In this document: one piece after another, positions 17,158-25,308 of the stretch
Layout of the letters: each line of letters begins with the position of its first letter
Position numbering within the stretch: position 1 is the first letter of the stretch
Assembly: GCA_945920215.1 (NCBI GenBank)
Contig: CAMEJM010000004.1
Span: forward strand, 50,506 to 114,505
Source: an uncultured bacterium
Lineage (GTDB): Bacteria; Bacillota; Clostridia; Oscillospirales; CAG-272
Length of the DNA stretch: 64,000 bases
Direction: 5' to 3'
Made by a program: the position numbers and the translations under genes
The notes under the pieces: generated by a model
The model's input: only the letters and a program-made list of their open reading frames with translations
The model's database searches: none
What the model was told of the DNA's origin: nothing

Positions 17158-18486
17158 TCACGACCATTCTCTGTCGTTAGACCATTCCTTGTCCCATGCA
17201 GTAGTTTCTTCAAAGTAACCGTTATAAACCTTGTGCAGGTATTTCTTAACGGTTTCTTCGTTGATATCGTCAATGCCGAGACCGCCCTTCTCAGGCACCT
17301 GAACAAAGCCGTCCTGAATCAGAGGCTTCGGAAGCCCTTTCACCAAATCAAACCATTCGGGGTGGTCGCAGGAGTGGAACTCAACCGCGAGAACATTCTG
17401 CATAGCGGCTGCAATGTGCACTGCCGCCATCAGTCCGATAGGCGTTTCCGCCATATGGATTGCCATGGCAACGCCGTACTTGTCGCACATATTACCCAGC
17501 TTCTTCATCTCCATTGCGCCACCAATCGTGAGAACGTCCGGATGAACAACGGAAATAGCGTGAGAAGCAAGCAGCGGTTCAAAATTCTCGGCAAGATAGA
17601 TGTCCTCACCGGTACAGACAGGAACCGTTGTATTCTCGGTCAGTCTTCTGAAAGTTTCGGTATATTGCCAGGGCGCGATGTCCTCGACCCATGCAATATT
17701 GTAATGCTCCAGGCGCTTGGCAAGCGCAATGCAGTCGCCGACAGGGATATGACCCATATGATCGATCGCCAGCGGCACTTCGTATCCAATCACATCGCGG
17801 ACTTCTTTGACATAGTTCTCAAGGTAGTCAAGACCCTTTTCGGTGATGTGAATTCCAGTTGCGTAATGAGGAATGGTAAACACCTCATAATTCTTGCCGA
17901 GCATCATATCCCGGTCGATGGAGCCTTTTTGATGGTTGATTGCTTTCATGGAATATTTCTTGATATCCTCAAGCATTCCGCTGGGAGCATTCAGGCACCC
18001 CGGCTCGTCCAAAAGCAGTTCGATGCCCAAATCCATTTTCAGGAATGTAAATCCCATCTCCATGCGCTTTTTCAACGCATTGCCCATATCGCGTCCGGTA
18101 TGCTTCCCATCGACATCGGTATCGCAATAGATTCTCACCTTGTCGCGATATTTGCCGCCAAGCAACTGATACAGAGGAATATTGTAAAACTTACCCACAA
18201 TATCCCAAAGAGCGAGCTCGATGCCCGAGACGCCGCCGCCCTGACGGCTGTGCCCGCCGAACTGTTTGATGCGGCGGAAAATCTTCTCCACATTTAAGGG
18301 ATTTTCGCCTACAATACGGCTCTTCAGCATCAATGCGTATGTAGCACTGGAAGCATCGCGCACCTCGCCCAGTCCGACAATCCCCTGATTGGTGTACACC
18401 TTAATGATGATGCAGTGCTTGGGCAGCCCGTCGATATTGACCACTCTCAAGTCTGTAATTTTAAGGTCATTTGCTTGTTTTTCCAT
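17158..18486 (-). CDS. Enolase-superfamily sugar-acid dehydratase (mandelate racemase/MLE type)
   Basis: 442 residues. N-terminal capping domain (about 8-130, with GLGEVRDASSATYALMLKSRIVG and GVSGIELALWDIVGK), then a TIM barrel. Metal ligands expected in this family are visible as Asp in LAIDHMGH, Glu in IAWVEDIAPW and Glu in PVCTGEDIY; a candidate catalytic His lies in AMAIHMAETPIG. It dehydrates an aldonate or uronate to a 2-keto-3-deoxy acid in most operons with kdgK and eda. Compared with galactonate dehydratases (DFHGR), the catalytic His position after the first ligand reads DHMGH, so the exact substrate is open. First gene of the operon; GGGAGG precedes ATG 18486. Confidence 0.88.
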   Translation of the reverse strand: MEKQANDLKITDLRVVNIDGLPKHCIIIKVYTNQGIVGLGEVRDASSATYALMLKSRIVGENPLNVEKIFRRIKQFGGHSRQGGGVSGIELALWDIVGKFYNIPLYQLLGGKYRDKVRIYCDTDVDGKHTGRDMGNALKKRMEMGFTFLKMDLGIELLLDEPGCLNAPSGMLEDIKKYSMKAINHQKGSIDRDMMLGKNYEVFTIPHYATGIHITEKGLDYLENYVKEVRDVIGYEVPLAIDHMGHIPVGDCIALAKRLEHYNIAWVEDIAPWQYTETFRRLTENTTVPVCTGEDIYLAENFEPLLASHAISVVHPDVLTIGGAMEMKKLGNMCDKYGVAMAIHMAETPIGLMAAVHIAAAMQNVLAVEFHSCDHPEWFDLVKGLPKPLIQDGFVQVPEKGGLGIDDINEETVKKYLHKVYNGYFEETTAWDKEWSNDREWS

Positions 18487-18499
18487 ATCTGATCCTCCC

Positions 18500-18528
18500 T
18501 TGACTTTTCACCTATAATTAAATATAAT
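18500..18528 (+). promoter_or_regulatory. Sigma-A promoter of the AraC-type regulator
   Basis: TTGACT (18500-18505), 17-base spacer, TATAAT (18523-18528). The predicted start near 18535 rules out the GTG 18535 start and supports ATG 18601. Confidence 0.75.
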
Positions 18529-18545
18529 TGTACTGTGCCTTTCAA
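18517..18545 (-). promoter_or_regulatory. Candidate promoter of the sugar-acid operon
   Basis: On the minus strand TTGAAA (18545-18540), 17-base spacer, TTTAAT (18522-18517). It overlaps the regulator's promoter, with the two -10 boxes side by side. The weak -10 fits an activator-dependent promoter. Confidence 0.5.
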
Positions 18546-18564
18546 CAACTATGTTATTGTTTTT

Positions 18565-18592
18565 GCAAACTATTTTAATATCACGCAAAGTA
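18565..18592. promoter_or_regulatory. Candidate AraC-family operator (direct repeat)
   Basis: GCAAACTA (18565-18572) and GCAAAGTA (18585-18592) form a direct repeat exactly 20 bases apart, about two helical turns, as AraC-family proteins prefer. It lies in the regulator's leader and just upstream of the operon's -35. Confidence 0.45.
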
Positions 18593-18600
18593 GGTGCCTT

Positions 18601-19482
18601 ATGATAGAATCGATTGGAACGCTGACCAATCAGCTCGATAAGCCCGTCTGCTCTATGTTTATTTCTCACGCTAACGCCCGCAAGCATTATTCACGCATCC
18701 ACAAGCATACTGAATTTGAAATCTCATTGGTACTCGATGGTTCCGGGCTTTACAGCACAATGCATGGAACAGAAGCCATTGAAGGCGGCGATATTTTTAT
18801 TTTCAGTTCCAATGAGCAGCACTGTATCACGGATATCGACGATACGGCGGGAGAAAACTCCATGAACCTCTTGAATATCCATTTCTCGCCTATTTTTGTT
18901 TGGGGTGCAGACTCCGACAATCCGCTGACGTGCGAATACCAGCATATGTTGTTTGATAAAGAAAGCCTGTCGCATAACAAATTAGACAGGAATAATCCCC
19001 ACTACCCGAAGATCGTGACTCTTATCTCTGAAATCCGAAACGAGTTTTCCGACGGAAATGCGGACTATCCGATACTGGTCAAAAACAAACTTGTCGAAAT
19101 CCTGATTACCTTGAAGCGCTTCTTTTCCGCGAAAACAGCCTCTCACCCGGAAGTTGTTTTGCAGGAAAAGCTCATTCAGCGCATTGAAGACGCAGCCAAT
19201 TTCATCTCCATCAATTACAGCAAGGAGCTTTCTCTGGCACAGATTGCCGATCAAGCTTATCTCTCAGCCCCATACTTTTCATCAATATTCAAAAAAATTT
19301 ACGGAATGTCTCCATGGGAATACCTGACCATTCAACGCATTGATCGGGCAAAACTTCTCTTGAAAACGACCGATGACAACATTTTGGATATTGCCGTAAA
19401 ATGCGGCTTCAACAATTCCGCCAATTTCAATAAGCTCTTCAGAAAATACACCAATACAACGCCGAGCAATTACAGGAAATGA
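18601..19482 (+). CDS. AraC-family transcriptional regulator
   Basis: 293 residues from ATG 18601 (AGGTG upstream). N-terminal cupin-type sensor domain (about 15-110: HKHTEFEISLVLDGSG, EGGDIFIFSSNEQHCI), linker, and a C-terminal double helix-turn-helix (about 195-293: LSLAQIADQAYLSAPYFSSIFKK and ILDIAVKCGFNNSANFNKLFRKYTNTTPSNYRK). Divergent from the sugar-acid operon with overlapping promoters, so it is very probably the operon's regulator, binding the substrate or a pathway intermediate through the cupin domain. The cupin plus C-terminal HTH layout is that of RhaR/RhaS-like activators. Confidence 0.92.
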   Translation: MIESIGTLTNQLDKPVCSMFISHANARKHYSRIHKHTEFEISLVLDGSGLYSTMHGTEAIEGGDIFIFSSNEQHCITDIDDTAGENSMNLLNIHFSPIFVWGADSDNPLTCEYQHMLFDKESLSHNKLDRNNPHYPKIVTLISEIRNEFSDGNADYPILVKNKLVEILITLKRFFSAKTASHPEVVLQEKLIQRIEDAANFISINYSKELSLAQIADQAYLSAPYFSSIFKKIYGMSPWEYLTIQRIDRAKLLLKTTDDNILDIAVKCGFNNSANFNKLFRKYTNTTPSNYRK

Positions 19483-19553
19483 GTTTCCTCTCACTTGCGT
19501 ACTGCATGATAACAATACATATTTTATTCTGTTGATCTATCATAATCGATTTA

Positions 19554-19583
19554 TTGTCAATAACACTATATAATAATTATAAC
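19554..19583 (+). promoter_or_regulatory. Possible promoter of the XRE-YitT pair
   Basis: TTGTCA (19554-19559), 18-base spacer, TATAAC (19578-19583) in a very AT-rich stretch, 24 bases before the TTG start. Confidence 0.4.
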
Positions 19584-19606
19584 TAATATCTATCGAAAGA
19601 AGGCGT

Positions 19607-19870
19607 TTGCATACGGATTCTTACCAATCAAGATACAAGGCTGATTATGCCAAGCTGATGAAACTATTGCGCCGGAAACGCATTACCATCCGTTCCTTTG
19701 TGCGCAAAGCGAATATCAGCCCCGCCGATTTCTATATGATCAAAATCGGAGAACTTATGAGCGTCGAGGGGGAATACAACGCCTGTACTTTCCTCGGCTG
19801 TGACTCCGCTGATATCCGGGACTTGGTCCCCCGCGATTCCGCATTCCCTCCGGATTCTTCAAAACAGTAG
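19607..19870 (+). CDS. Small Cro/C1-type helix-turn-helix protein
   Basis: 87 residues from TTG 19607, with AGAAGG close upstream. The pattern YAKLMKLLRRKRITIRSFVRKANISPADFYMIKIGELMSVEGEYNACTFLGCDSADIRDLV follows the small HTH_26/XRE family (a kinase-like start box, helix-turn-helix, then CxxLxCxxxDI). The usual serine/threonine-rich recognition helix is altered to ADFYMIKIGE, so DNA binding is plausible but not certain. It lies 38 bases before the YitT gene and probably shares its transcript. The start is uncertain because it is a TTG; the next in-frame ATG would remove 18 residues. Confidence 0.7.
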   Translation: MHTDSYQSRYKADYAKLMKLLRRKRITIRSFVRKANISPADFYMIKIGELMSVEGEYNACTFLGCDSADIRDLVPRDSAFPPDSSKQ

Positions 19871-19908
19871 CCCGACCGTTGGAACACATATCATAATAAG
19901 GAGATATT

Positions 19909-20787
19909 ATGTCTTCCGAAAGAAGAAAAGAAGTTATTGATTATTCTGTGATCGTCATTCTTGCTGTTCTTCATGCTTTTGAATACATCCTTTTTATCAT
20001 AGGCAACAAGTTCGCACCCGCCGGCGTCAGCGGTATTGCCACGATGATTCAGTACAAGCTTGGTATCAGCATCGGTTATATCTTTCTGATAGCCAACATT
20101 CCTCTCTGTCTCTTCGCATATTTCAAAGCAGATAAGAATTTTGCAATCAAAACCATGGTTTTTTGCACCGTGTACTCCGTTTCATATCTGCTCCTGCAAC
20201 GCTTTGACTTCTCTTTTATACAGTACATAGCGGATACGGACACCGTATTTCCCTGTCTGATTGCCGGTATGATGACAGGCTTGATATACGGTATCTCTTG
20301 CAAACTGAATTCCTCCACCGGCGGAACCGACATCATTGCGAAATTTCTGAGCATGAAGAAACCCACCCTCAACTTTTTCTGGGTCACATTTTGCCTCAAC
20401 GCTGTCATTGCGGTCGCCTCCATCTTTGTATATGCCGACGGCAATACCCTGAACTACAAGCCCGCTGCGCTCTGCATTTTTTACTGCTTTGTTTCAAGCT
20501 ATGTCGGCAACCTGATTCTCAAAGGTTCCAAGCAGGCATACAAGTTTATTGTCATTACCAATCACGCTACTGAAATCAACGCCGAAATTATTGAAAAACT
20601 TCAGCACAGTGCAACCATTTTGGATGGCAAGGGAGGTTACAGCCGCTCAGAGAGAGAAGTGATTATCTGCGTCATCAACAAACATCAGATCGTGGACTTT
20701 GAAAACATCCTGAAAAAATATGACGACACCTTCGCCATTATCGAAACTGTCAACACCACCTACGGAAAGTTCAGATATGTAAAATGA
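19909..20787 (+). CDS. YitT-family membrane protein (DUF161/DUF2179)
   Basis: 292 residues with five to six hydrophobic segments (about 11-200) and a C-terminal soluble DUF2179 domain (about 205-292: GKGGYSRSEREVIICVINKHQIVDFENILKKYDDTFAII). The GGTDIIAKFLS motif in the membrane part is typical of the family. Function is unknown in general; members are abundant in Firmicutes and may be transporters with a regulatory cytoplasmic domain. AAGGAG lies 7 bases before ATG 19909. A bidirectional terminator follows. Confidence 0.9.
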   Translation: MSSERRKEVIDYSVIVILAVLHAFEYILFIIGNKFAPAGVSGIATMIQYKLGISIGYIFLIANIPLCLFAYFKADKNFAIKTMVFCTVYSVSYLLLQRFDFSFIQYIADTDTVFPCLIAGMMTGLIYGISCKLNSSTGGTDIIAKFLSMKKPTLNFFWVTFCLNAVIAVASIFVYADGNTLNYKPAALCIFYCFVSSYVGNLILKGSKQAYKFIVITNHATEINAEIIEKLQHSATILDGKGGYSRSEREVIICVINKHQIVDFENILKKYDDTFAIIETVNTTYGKFRYVK

Positions 20788-20805
20788 GTCCCCCAAAATA
20801 CAAAT

Positions 20806-20844
20806 GCCATGCGACGGTGAGAGGACACCTCGCATGGCACTTTT
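20806..20844. terminator. Bidirectional terminator between yitT-like gene and EF-G paralogue
   Basis: GCCATGCGACGGTG / CACCTCGCATGGC long stem with a short purine-rich loop, followed by CTTTTAA on the plus strand. Confidence 0.85.
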
Positions 20845-20859
20845 AATATATGGTCTGTG

Positions 20860-22929
20860 TTACCGAGTTTTTCTTGCATCGATGATTTTCTGGGCAACTG
20901 CGGAGGGAACTTCCTCATAGCGCTCGAAGTCGTAGGTAAAGGCGCCTCGTCCTTGCGTCATGGCGCGTAAGGCAATCACATAGTCCTGCATCTCCGCCTG
21001 CGGTACCTCCGCCACCACCGTTTGCTGACCGTCTGTCGGTTCGATGCCCATGACTCTGCCGCGCCGTTTATTCAGATCGCCCATCACATCACCCACATAG
21101 TCGTCCGGCACAGTGACGTGCAAAGCGCCGACGGGTTCCAGCAGCACGGGGTTAGCCTGGGCCATACCTGCTTTATATGCCAAAGAAGCTGCCAGCTTGA
21201 ACGATAACTCATCGGAGTCGACATCGTGGTAGGAACCGTCATAAAGATCGGCGGCAAGCTGTACGACGGGATACCCTGCCAGCACACCCTCACGCATACA
21301 CTCCTGCAAGCCCTTTTCAACAGCGGGATAGAAATTCTTGGGTACCGCACCGCCGACGACCGAAACAGAGAAAGTCAGCCCCTCCTCGTTGCCGTGGAAG
21401 AAACGGATTTTTACGTGCCCATACTGTCCCCTGCCGCCGGATTGCTTCTTGTGCTTCCCTTCCACATCCGCGTGACCTCGGATGGTCTCACGGTAGGCAA
21501 TTCTCTCTTCTGTCAGGTCAACGGACACACCGAAGCGGTTCTTGAGTTTCGCAAGCGTGACATCCAGATGGATGTCGCCAAGCCCCGAAATGACAAGCTG
21601 AGCAGTCTCCGCATTGTTGACGTACCGCAGCGTGTAATCCTCCTCCAGAAGCTTTGTCAAGCCCTGTGAAATCTTATCCTCATCCCCCTTGGCTTTCGGA
21701 ACAATGCCGCGCGTATAATACGGCTGCGGAAATTGAATGGGATAGTAACGGATATCCTTGGCGCGCCCGGTCAGCGTATCGTTCGTATTGGTGGAAGTCA
21801 GCTTTGCCGTCATGCCGATATCGCCGCACTCCAGTGCGTCAACCTCAATCTGCTTCTTCCCCCTTACCACATAAATGTGGCTGAATTTCTCCTGCGTCCC
21901 CGTTGTTGTGTTCCGCAAAACAGCGTCTCGGGAAAGGGTCCCTTCCATGACCCGGAAAAATGTCATTTTGCCGATAAACGGATCCGCCACGGTTTTGAAA
22001 ACAAATACCGACGGCGAGGGATTGTCTTTGACAATCGGCAAATGTCCGATGGTTCCGTCCGGGTTCAAAATCCGCTCGGTTCCGCGCGCTGTCGGGCGTG
22101 GGAAAGATGCCGCAATCAGATCCATAAAGGTCTTGATTCCCCACATCTTTGTGGCGGCACCGCAGAACACCGGCACGATTTCACCGTGGATGATCCCCAT
22201 ATGCAGGGCTTCCACAGCTTCTTCTCTTGTGATTTCTTCCCCTTCAAAATACTTGTTCATCAGCTCTTCGCTTGTCTGTGCGATCGACTCGAAAAGCATA
22301 TTTCTGAATTCATCTATGTATTCGCGGTGTGCTTCGGGAATCGGGTTAGACTGATATTCGCCGGTTGTGCCGTCGAACATATACATCACCTGATCCATCA
22401 GGTTGGCAAACCCGATGACTTCACCGCCCTCGATTACGGGGATTTGCAGGGGGCAGACTTCGACGCCGAATCTCTCACGCAGCGCGTCATAGGCGCGGCG
22501 GAATCTCGCTTCGTTATCGTCAAATCGATTGATAAAGAAAGACTTTGGCAACTTTGCCTCAGTCGCGGTTTTCCACGCCAAATCGGTGCCGACCTGAATC
22601 CCCGCTTTGCCGTCTACCACAATCACGGCAGCGTCCGCAACACGCACGCTTTGCCTGACTTCCCCCTCAAAATCGAAATAGCCGGGGGTATCCATGATAT
22701 TTATTTTGACGCCGTTCCACACAACCGGCGCCATAGCGCTCTGCAAAGAAATCCCGCGCCGGGTTTCCTCGCTGTCATAGTCGCACACGGTATTTCCCGC
22801 CGTCACGTTCCCGAGACGGTCTGTTGTTTTGGTGATATACAGCATTGCCTCGGCAAGAGAGGTTTTTCCGCTCCCGCTATGCCCAAGCAGAACAATGTTG
22901 CGTATTTGTTTGGTCTGAATCGTGTCCAT
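20860..22929 (-). CDS. Elongation factor G-like protein (FusA2-type paralogue)
   Basis: 689 residues, EF-G domain order complete: GTPase (about 1-280), domain II (about 300-385), III, IV and V. G1 is GHSGSGKTSLAEAML rather than the GHVDHGKT of canonical EF-G, marking the paralogue group found beside true EF-G in many bacteria. G3 is DTPGYFDF. G4 reads INRFDD where NKxD is expected. Domain IV keeps YRETIRGHADVEGKHKKQSGGRGQYGHVKI. The paralogues' role is unclear (weak or no ribosome-stimulated GTPase in those tested). AGGAGAG lies 8 bases before ATG 22929. It stands alone with its own promoter, not beside rpsL/rpsG/tuf, which supports the paralogue reading. Confidence 0.93.
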   Translation of the reverse strand: MDTIQTKQIRNIVLLGHSGSGKTSLAEAMLYITKTTDRLGNVTAGNTVCDYDSEETRRGISLQSAMAPVVWNGVKINIMDTPGYFDFEGEVRQSVRVADAAVIVVDGKAGIQVGTDLAWKTATEAKLPKSFFINRFDDNEARFRRAYDALRERFGVEVCPLQIPVIEGGEVIGFANLMDQVMYMFDGTTGEYQSNPIPEAHREYIDEFRNMLFESIAQTSEELMNKYFEGEEITREEAVEALHMGIIHGEIVPVFCGAATKMWGIKTFMDLIAASFPRPTARGTERILNPDGTIGHLPIVKDNPSPSVFVFKTVADPFIGKMTFFRVMEGTLSRDAVLRNTTTGTQEKFSHIYVVRGKKQIEVDALECGDIGMTAKLTSTNTNDTLTGRAKDIRYYPIQFPQPYYTRGIVPKAKGDEDKISQGLTKLLEEDYTLRYVNNAETAQLVISGLGDIHLDVTLAKLKNRFGVSVDLTEERIAYRETIRGHADVEGKHKKQSGGRGQYGHVKIRFFHGNEEGLTFSVSVVGGAVPKNFYPAVEKGLQECMREGVLAGYPVVQLAADLYDGSYHDVDSDELSFKLAASLAYKAGMAQANPVLLEPVGALHVTVPDDYVGDVMGDLNKRRGRVMGIEPTDGQQTVVAEVPQAEMQDYVIALRAMTQGRGAFTYDFERYEEVPSAVAQKIIDARKTR

Positions 22930-22994
22930 CGCTATGACTCTCCTTACTGCATTTCTAACATCACAGAGTAGTACTCCCGACGCTCTTTATATTT

Positions 22995-23023
22995 ATTATA
23001 AATTTTCTGAAACCTCTTTTCAA
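22995..23023 (-). promoter_or_regulatory. Sigma-A promoter of the EF-G paralogue
   Basis: Minus strand TTGAAA (23023-23018), 17-base spacer, TATAAT (23000-22995); the leader is about 60 bases. Confidence 0.7.
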
Positions 23024-23054
23024 TATTGTTTTTCACCTTTTTGCCCTAACGAAG

Positions 23055-23102
23055 TAAAAATATAAGGACGCAAATTATGCATATAGCACAATTTACATCC
23101 TT
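23055..23102 (-). terminator. Rho-independent terminator after radA
   Basis: On the minus strand AAGGATGTAAATT and AATTTGCGTCCTT pair over 13 bp (two G-U) and are followed by ATATTTTTAC; it lies 20 bases after the radA stop. Confidence 0.8.
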
Positions 23103-23122
23103 GTACGCAAGTAAAACACAGA

Positions 23123-24493
23123 TTATGATTTTGCTTTCAGAAAAGTCAGAGCTTCGTAAATGCCGCTGATTCCCATAAGCCGGACCCCTTCAGGCGCGGT
23201 CAGGTGCGCGGACATATTTCTCTTCGGAATCAAAATAGTTGTAAAACCGAGGCGAATACACTCCTTCACCCGTTGTTCAATATTCGTCACCCCGCGGATC
23301 TCCCCGCCAAGACCGACTTCGCCGAATGCAACAAGCTTATCCGGTACGACACGATCGGTCAGTCCGGATATGAGCGCCATGGCAACAGACAGGTCGGCGG
23401 CAGGCTCGTCGGGGCGCAGACCGCCGACCGCATTCAGATATACATCCTGCTGTGAGAAGCGGAGCCCCAGTCGTTTTTCCAAAACGGCGAGCAAGAGGCA
23501 CATACGGTTATAATCGAACCCGTCTGCCGCACGCTTCGGCACGGGATAGGTAGTGGGACATACAAGCGCCTGTATTTCGGCTATCAAAGGGCGGGAGCCC
23601 TCCATAATACACCCGGCGCAACTGCCGCTGGTATCAAAGGTATGCTCCGCCATCATCATCTCGGATGGGTTTGTGATCTCCACCAGCCCTCGGTCGGTCA
23701 TATCAAACACGCCGATCTCATTGGTGGAACCGAAACGATTTTTAATCGCGCGGATAATGCGGAAGGACTGTGTGCGATCCCCCTCGAAGTACAAAACTGC
23801 GTCCACCATATGCTCCAAAGTTTTCGGGCCGGAAATGCCGCCCTCTTTATTAACGTGACCGACCAGGAACACCGAGGTGCCCGTACTCTTGGCATACTGT
23901 ATAAACGCTTGCGCTGCCTCGCGTACCTGCGTCACACTCCCTGCGGCAGTCGTTGATTTCTCGGTCACAATCGTCTGGACCGAGTCAATAATCATCACGT
24001 CGGGTGATACCTTTGCCGCCTCGGCAAGAATCGCTTCCGCACTTGTCTCGGTCAGGAGCCACAATCGTTCGCTTTGCATTCCCAAACGGTTATACCGGAG
24101 TTTGAGTTGTCCGCCGGATTCCTCCCCCGAAACATACAACACCTTACGGCTCTCGCACAAGCTGCCGCAGATCTGAAGCAGAAGCGTGGACTTTCCGATT
24201 CCGGGTTCTCCTGACAAAAGCACCACGGAGCCCTCGACAATTCCGCCGCCCAGCACACGGTCAAGTTCTCCCATGCCGGTGCCGTACCGCATATATTCCG
24301 GCAGCGAAAGTTCTTCAAACAGAACAGCGGGACGAGAGGAAACCGCGCGCTTCAGAGAGGCAGCGGAACCTGCCTGCTCTACTTTCTCTTCCTCATATGA
24401 ATTCCACGCGCCGCAGGCGGGACACTTTCCAAGCCACTTCGGGCTTGTGTTTCCGCATTCCACGCAGGAAAAAATGACTTTCGGTGCTTTCAT
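23123..24493 (-). CDS. radA: DNA repair protein RadA (Sms)
   Basis: Branch-migration ATPase helping RecA-mediated recombination. About 456 residues from ATG 24493, which has GAGG 5 bases upstream and starts 7 bases after the cwlD stop; the track start (24514) overlaps cwlD and lacks support. N-terminal C4 zinc finger CVECGNTSPKWLGKCPACG, Walker A GEPGIGKSTLLLQ, the RadA-specific KNRFGSTNE motif, and a C-terminal Lon-protease-like domain (about 290-456, RPDEPAADLSVAMALIS) are all visible. Confidence 0.96.
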   Translation of the reverse strand: MKAPKVIFSCVECGNTSPKWLGKCPACGAWNSYEEEKVEQAGSAASLKRAVSSRPAVLFEELSLPEYMRYGTGMGELDRVLGGGIVEGSVVLLSGEPGIGKSTLLLQICGSLCESRKVLYVSGEESGGQLKLRYNRLGMQSERLWLLTETSAEAILAEAAKVSPDVMIIDSVQTIVTEKSTTAAGSVTQVREAAQAFIQYAKSTGTSVFLVGHVNKEGGISGPKTLEHMVDAVLYFEGDRTQSFRIIRAIKNRFGSTNEIGVFDMTDRGLVEITNPSEMMMAEHTFDTSGSCAGCIMEGSRPLIAEIQALVCPTTYPVPKRAADGFDYNRMCLLLAVLEKRLGLRFSQQDVYLNAVGGLRPDEPAADLSVAMALISGLTDRVVPDKLVAFGEVGLGGEIRGVTNIEQRVKECIRLGFTTILIPKRNMSAHLTAPEGVRLMGISGIYEALTFLKAKS

Positions 24494-24500
24494 GGATACC

Positions 24501-25250
24501 TCATACAGTTTCATTGATATATTCCATCATAGCACAAAACAAGACAAAAGACAATTCTTTTTGATATGCCTCATCGCTGAGCTTGGCACATTCCGCCACA
24601 TTGGTTACAAAGCCGCATTCCACCAGCACTGCGGGGTGCTCCGCATAGTCGAGCAGATAGATGTTCCCGGCGCTCTCCTTTGGTTTACGATGATTATCTG
24701 CCTGCAAATATTCCTTTATATCATCTTGTATCATCGCCGCCAAACGCTTGCTGTTATCGCTTTTGCCGCTGTACCAAACCTGTAACCCATGCACCGATTC
24801 CGATGGAAAGCTGTTCATATGAATACTGACCATCACCGAGTGGTCGTAGGACGCTGCAATGGCGCTGCGGTTGGCAAGGTCCTCCATTTTCTTGTGGCCT
24901 TTCTGCACTGTCGCGGGGTCGTACAGAAGTCTGTCCTCTGTCCGTGTCAAAACCACACGGCACCCTGCAAGCCGCAGATACGAGGCCAGACACGCGGTAA
25001 TCCTCATATTGAGATCCTTTTCATACACGCCGCTGATTCCGACGGCGCCGCAGTCCTCCCCGCCGTGCCCCGCGTCAAGAATCACGGTCGGATAGTTTTG
25101 TACCTGCCCGTCAGCTTTGCCGGATACAATCGTGTCGTGCGGCAAATCGAGACCGCTCATAACATGATAAATGATTACAAGACATAAAAGAAACGCAACG
25201 CAAGCGGTGACATATCTGCCGATAAACGAGTAGATCCTGCTTTTGGACAT
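24501..25250 (-). CDS. cwlD: N-acetylmuramoyl-L-alanine amidase CwlD
   Basis: Zinc amidase (Amidase_3) that in sporulating Firmicutes starts muramic-delta-lactam formation in the spore cortex. 249 residues: signal anchor at about 12-31, then the catalytic domain with zinc ligands in ILDAGHGGED, GVYEKDLN and VSIHMNSF, and catalytic Glu in VLVECGFVTN. Length and the short N-terminal anchor without SH3 or AMIN domains match CwlD rather than LytC-type autolysins. A strong terminator-like hairpin ends 8 bases before ATG 25250, and its GGGG arm is the only visible ribosome site. Confidence 0.9.
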   Translation of the reverse strand: MSKSRIYSFIGRYVTACVAFLLCLVIIYHVMSGLDLPHDTIVSGKADGQVQNYPTVILDAGHGGEDCGAVGISGVYEKDLNMRITACLASYLRLAGCRVVLTRTEDRLLYDPATVQKGHKKMEDLANRSAIAASYDHSVMVSIHMNSFPSESVHGLQVWYSGKSDNSKRLAAMIQDDIKEYLQADNHRKPKESAGNIYLLDYAEHPAVLVECGFVTNVAECAKLSDEAYQKELSFVLFCAMMEYINETV

Positions 25251-25287
25251 AGAAAAACCCCATACACTTTTTTAGAAGTATATGGGG
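25251..25287 (-). terminator. Terminator-like hairpin abutting the cwlD start
   Basis: In the minus-strand RNA CCCCAUAUACUU / AAGUGUAUGGGG form a 12-bp stem (one G-U) around a 6-base loop, followed by UUUUUCU and immediately by the cwlD AUG. It ends the upstream membrane-protein transcript or attenuates cwlD. Confidence 0.85.
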
Positions 25288-25308
25288 CGGATGTAACGGA
25301 TATGAGTG

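Noticed and set aside
17233-18297. Plus-strand ORF of 354 residues opposite the dehydratase
   Set aside because: Shadow ORF; the dehydratase frame carries all metal ligands.
21733-22971. Plus-strand ORF of 412 residues over the EF-G paralogue
   Set aside because: Shadow ORF; no SD at its start, low-complexity His/Cys/Phe composition.
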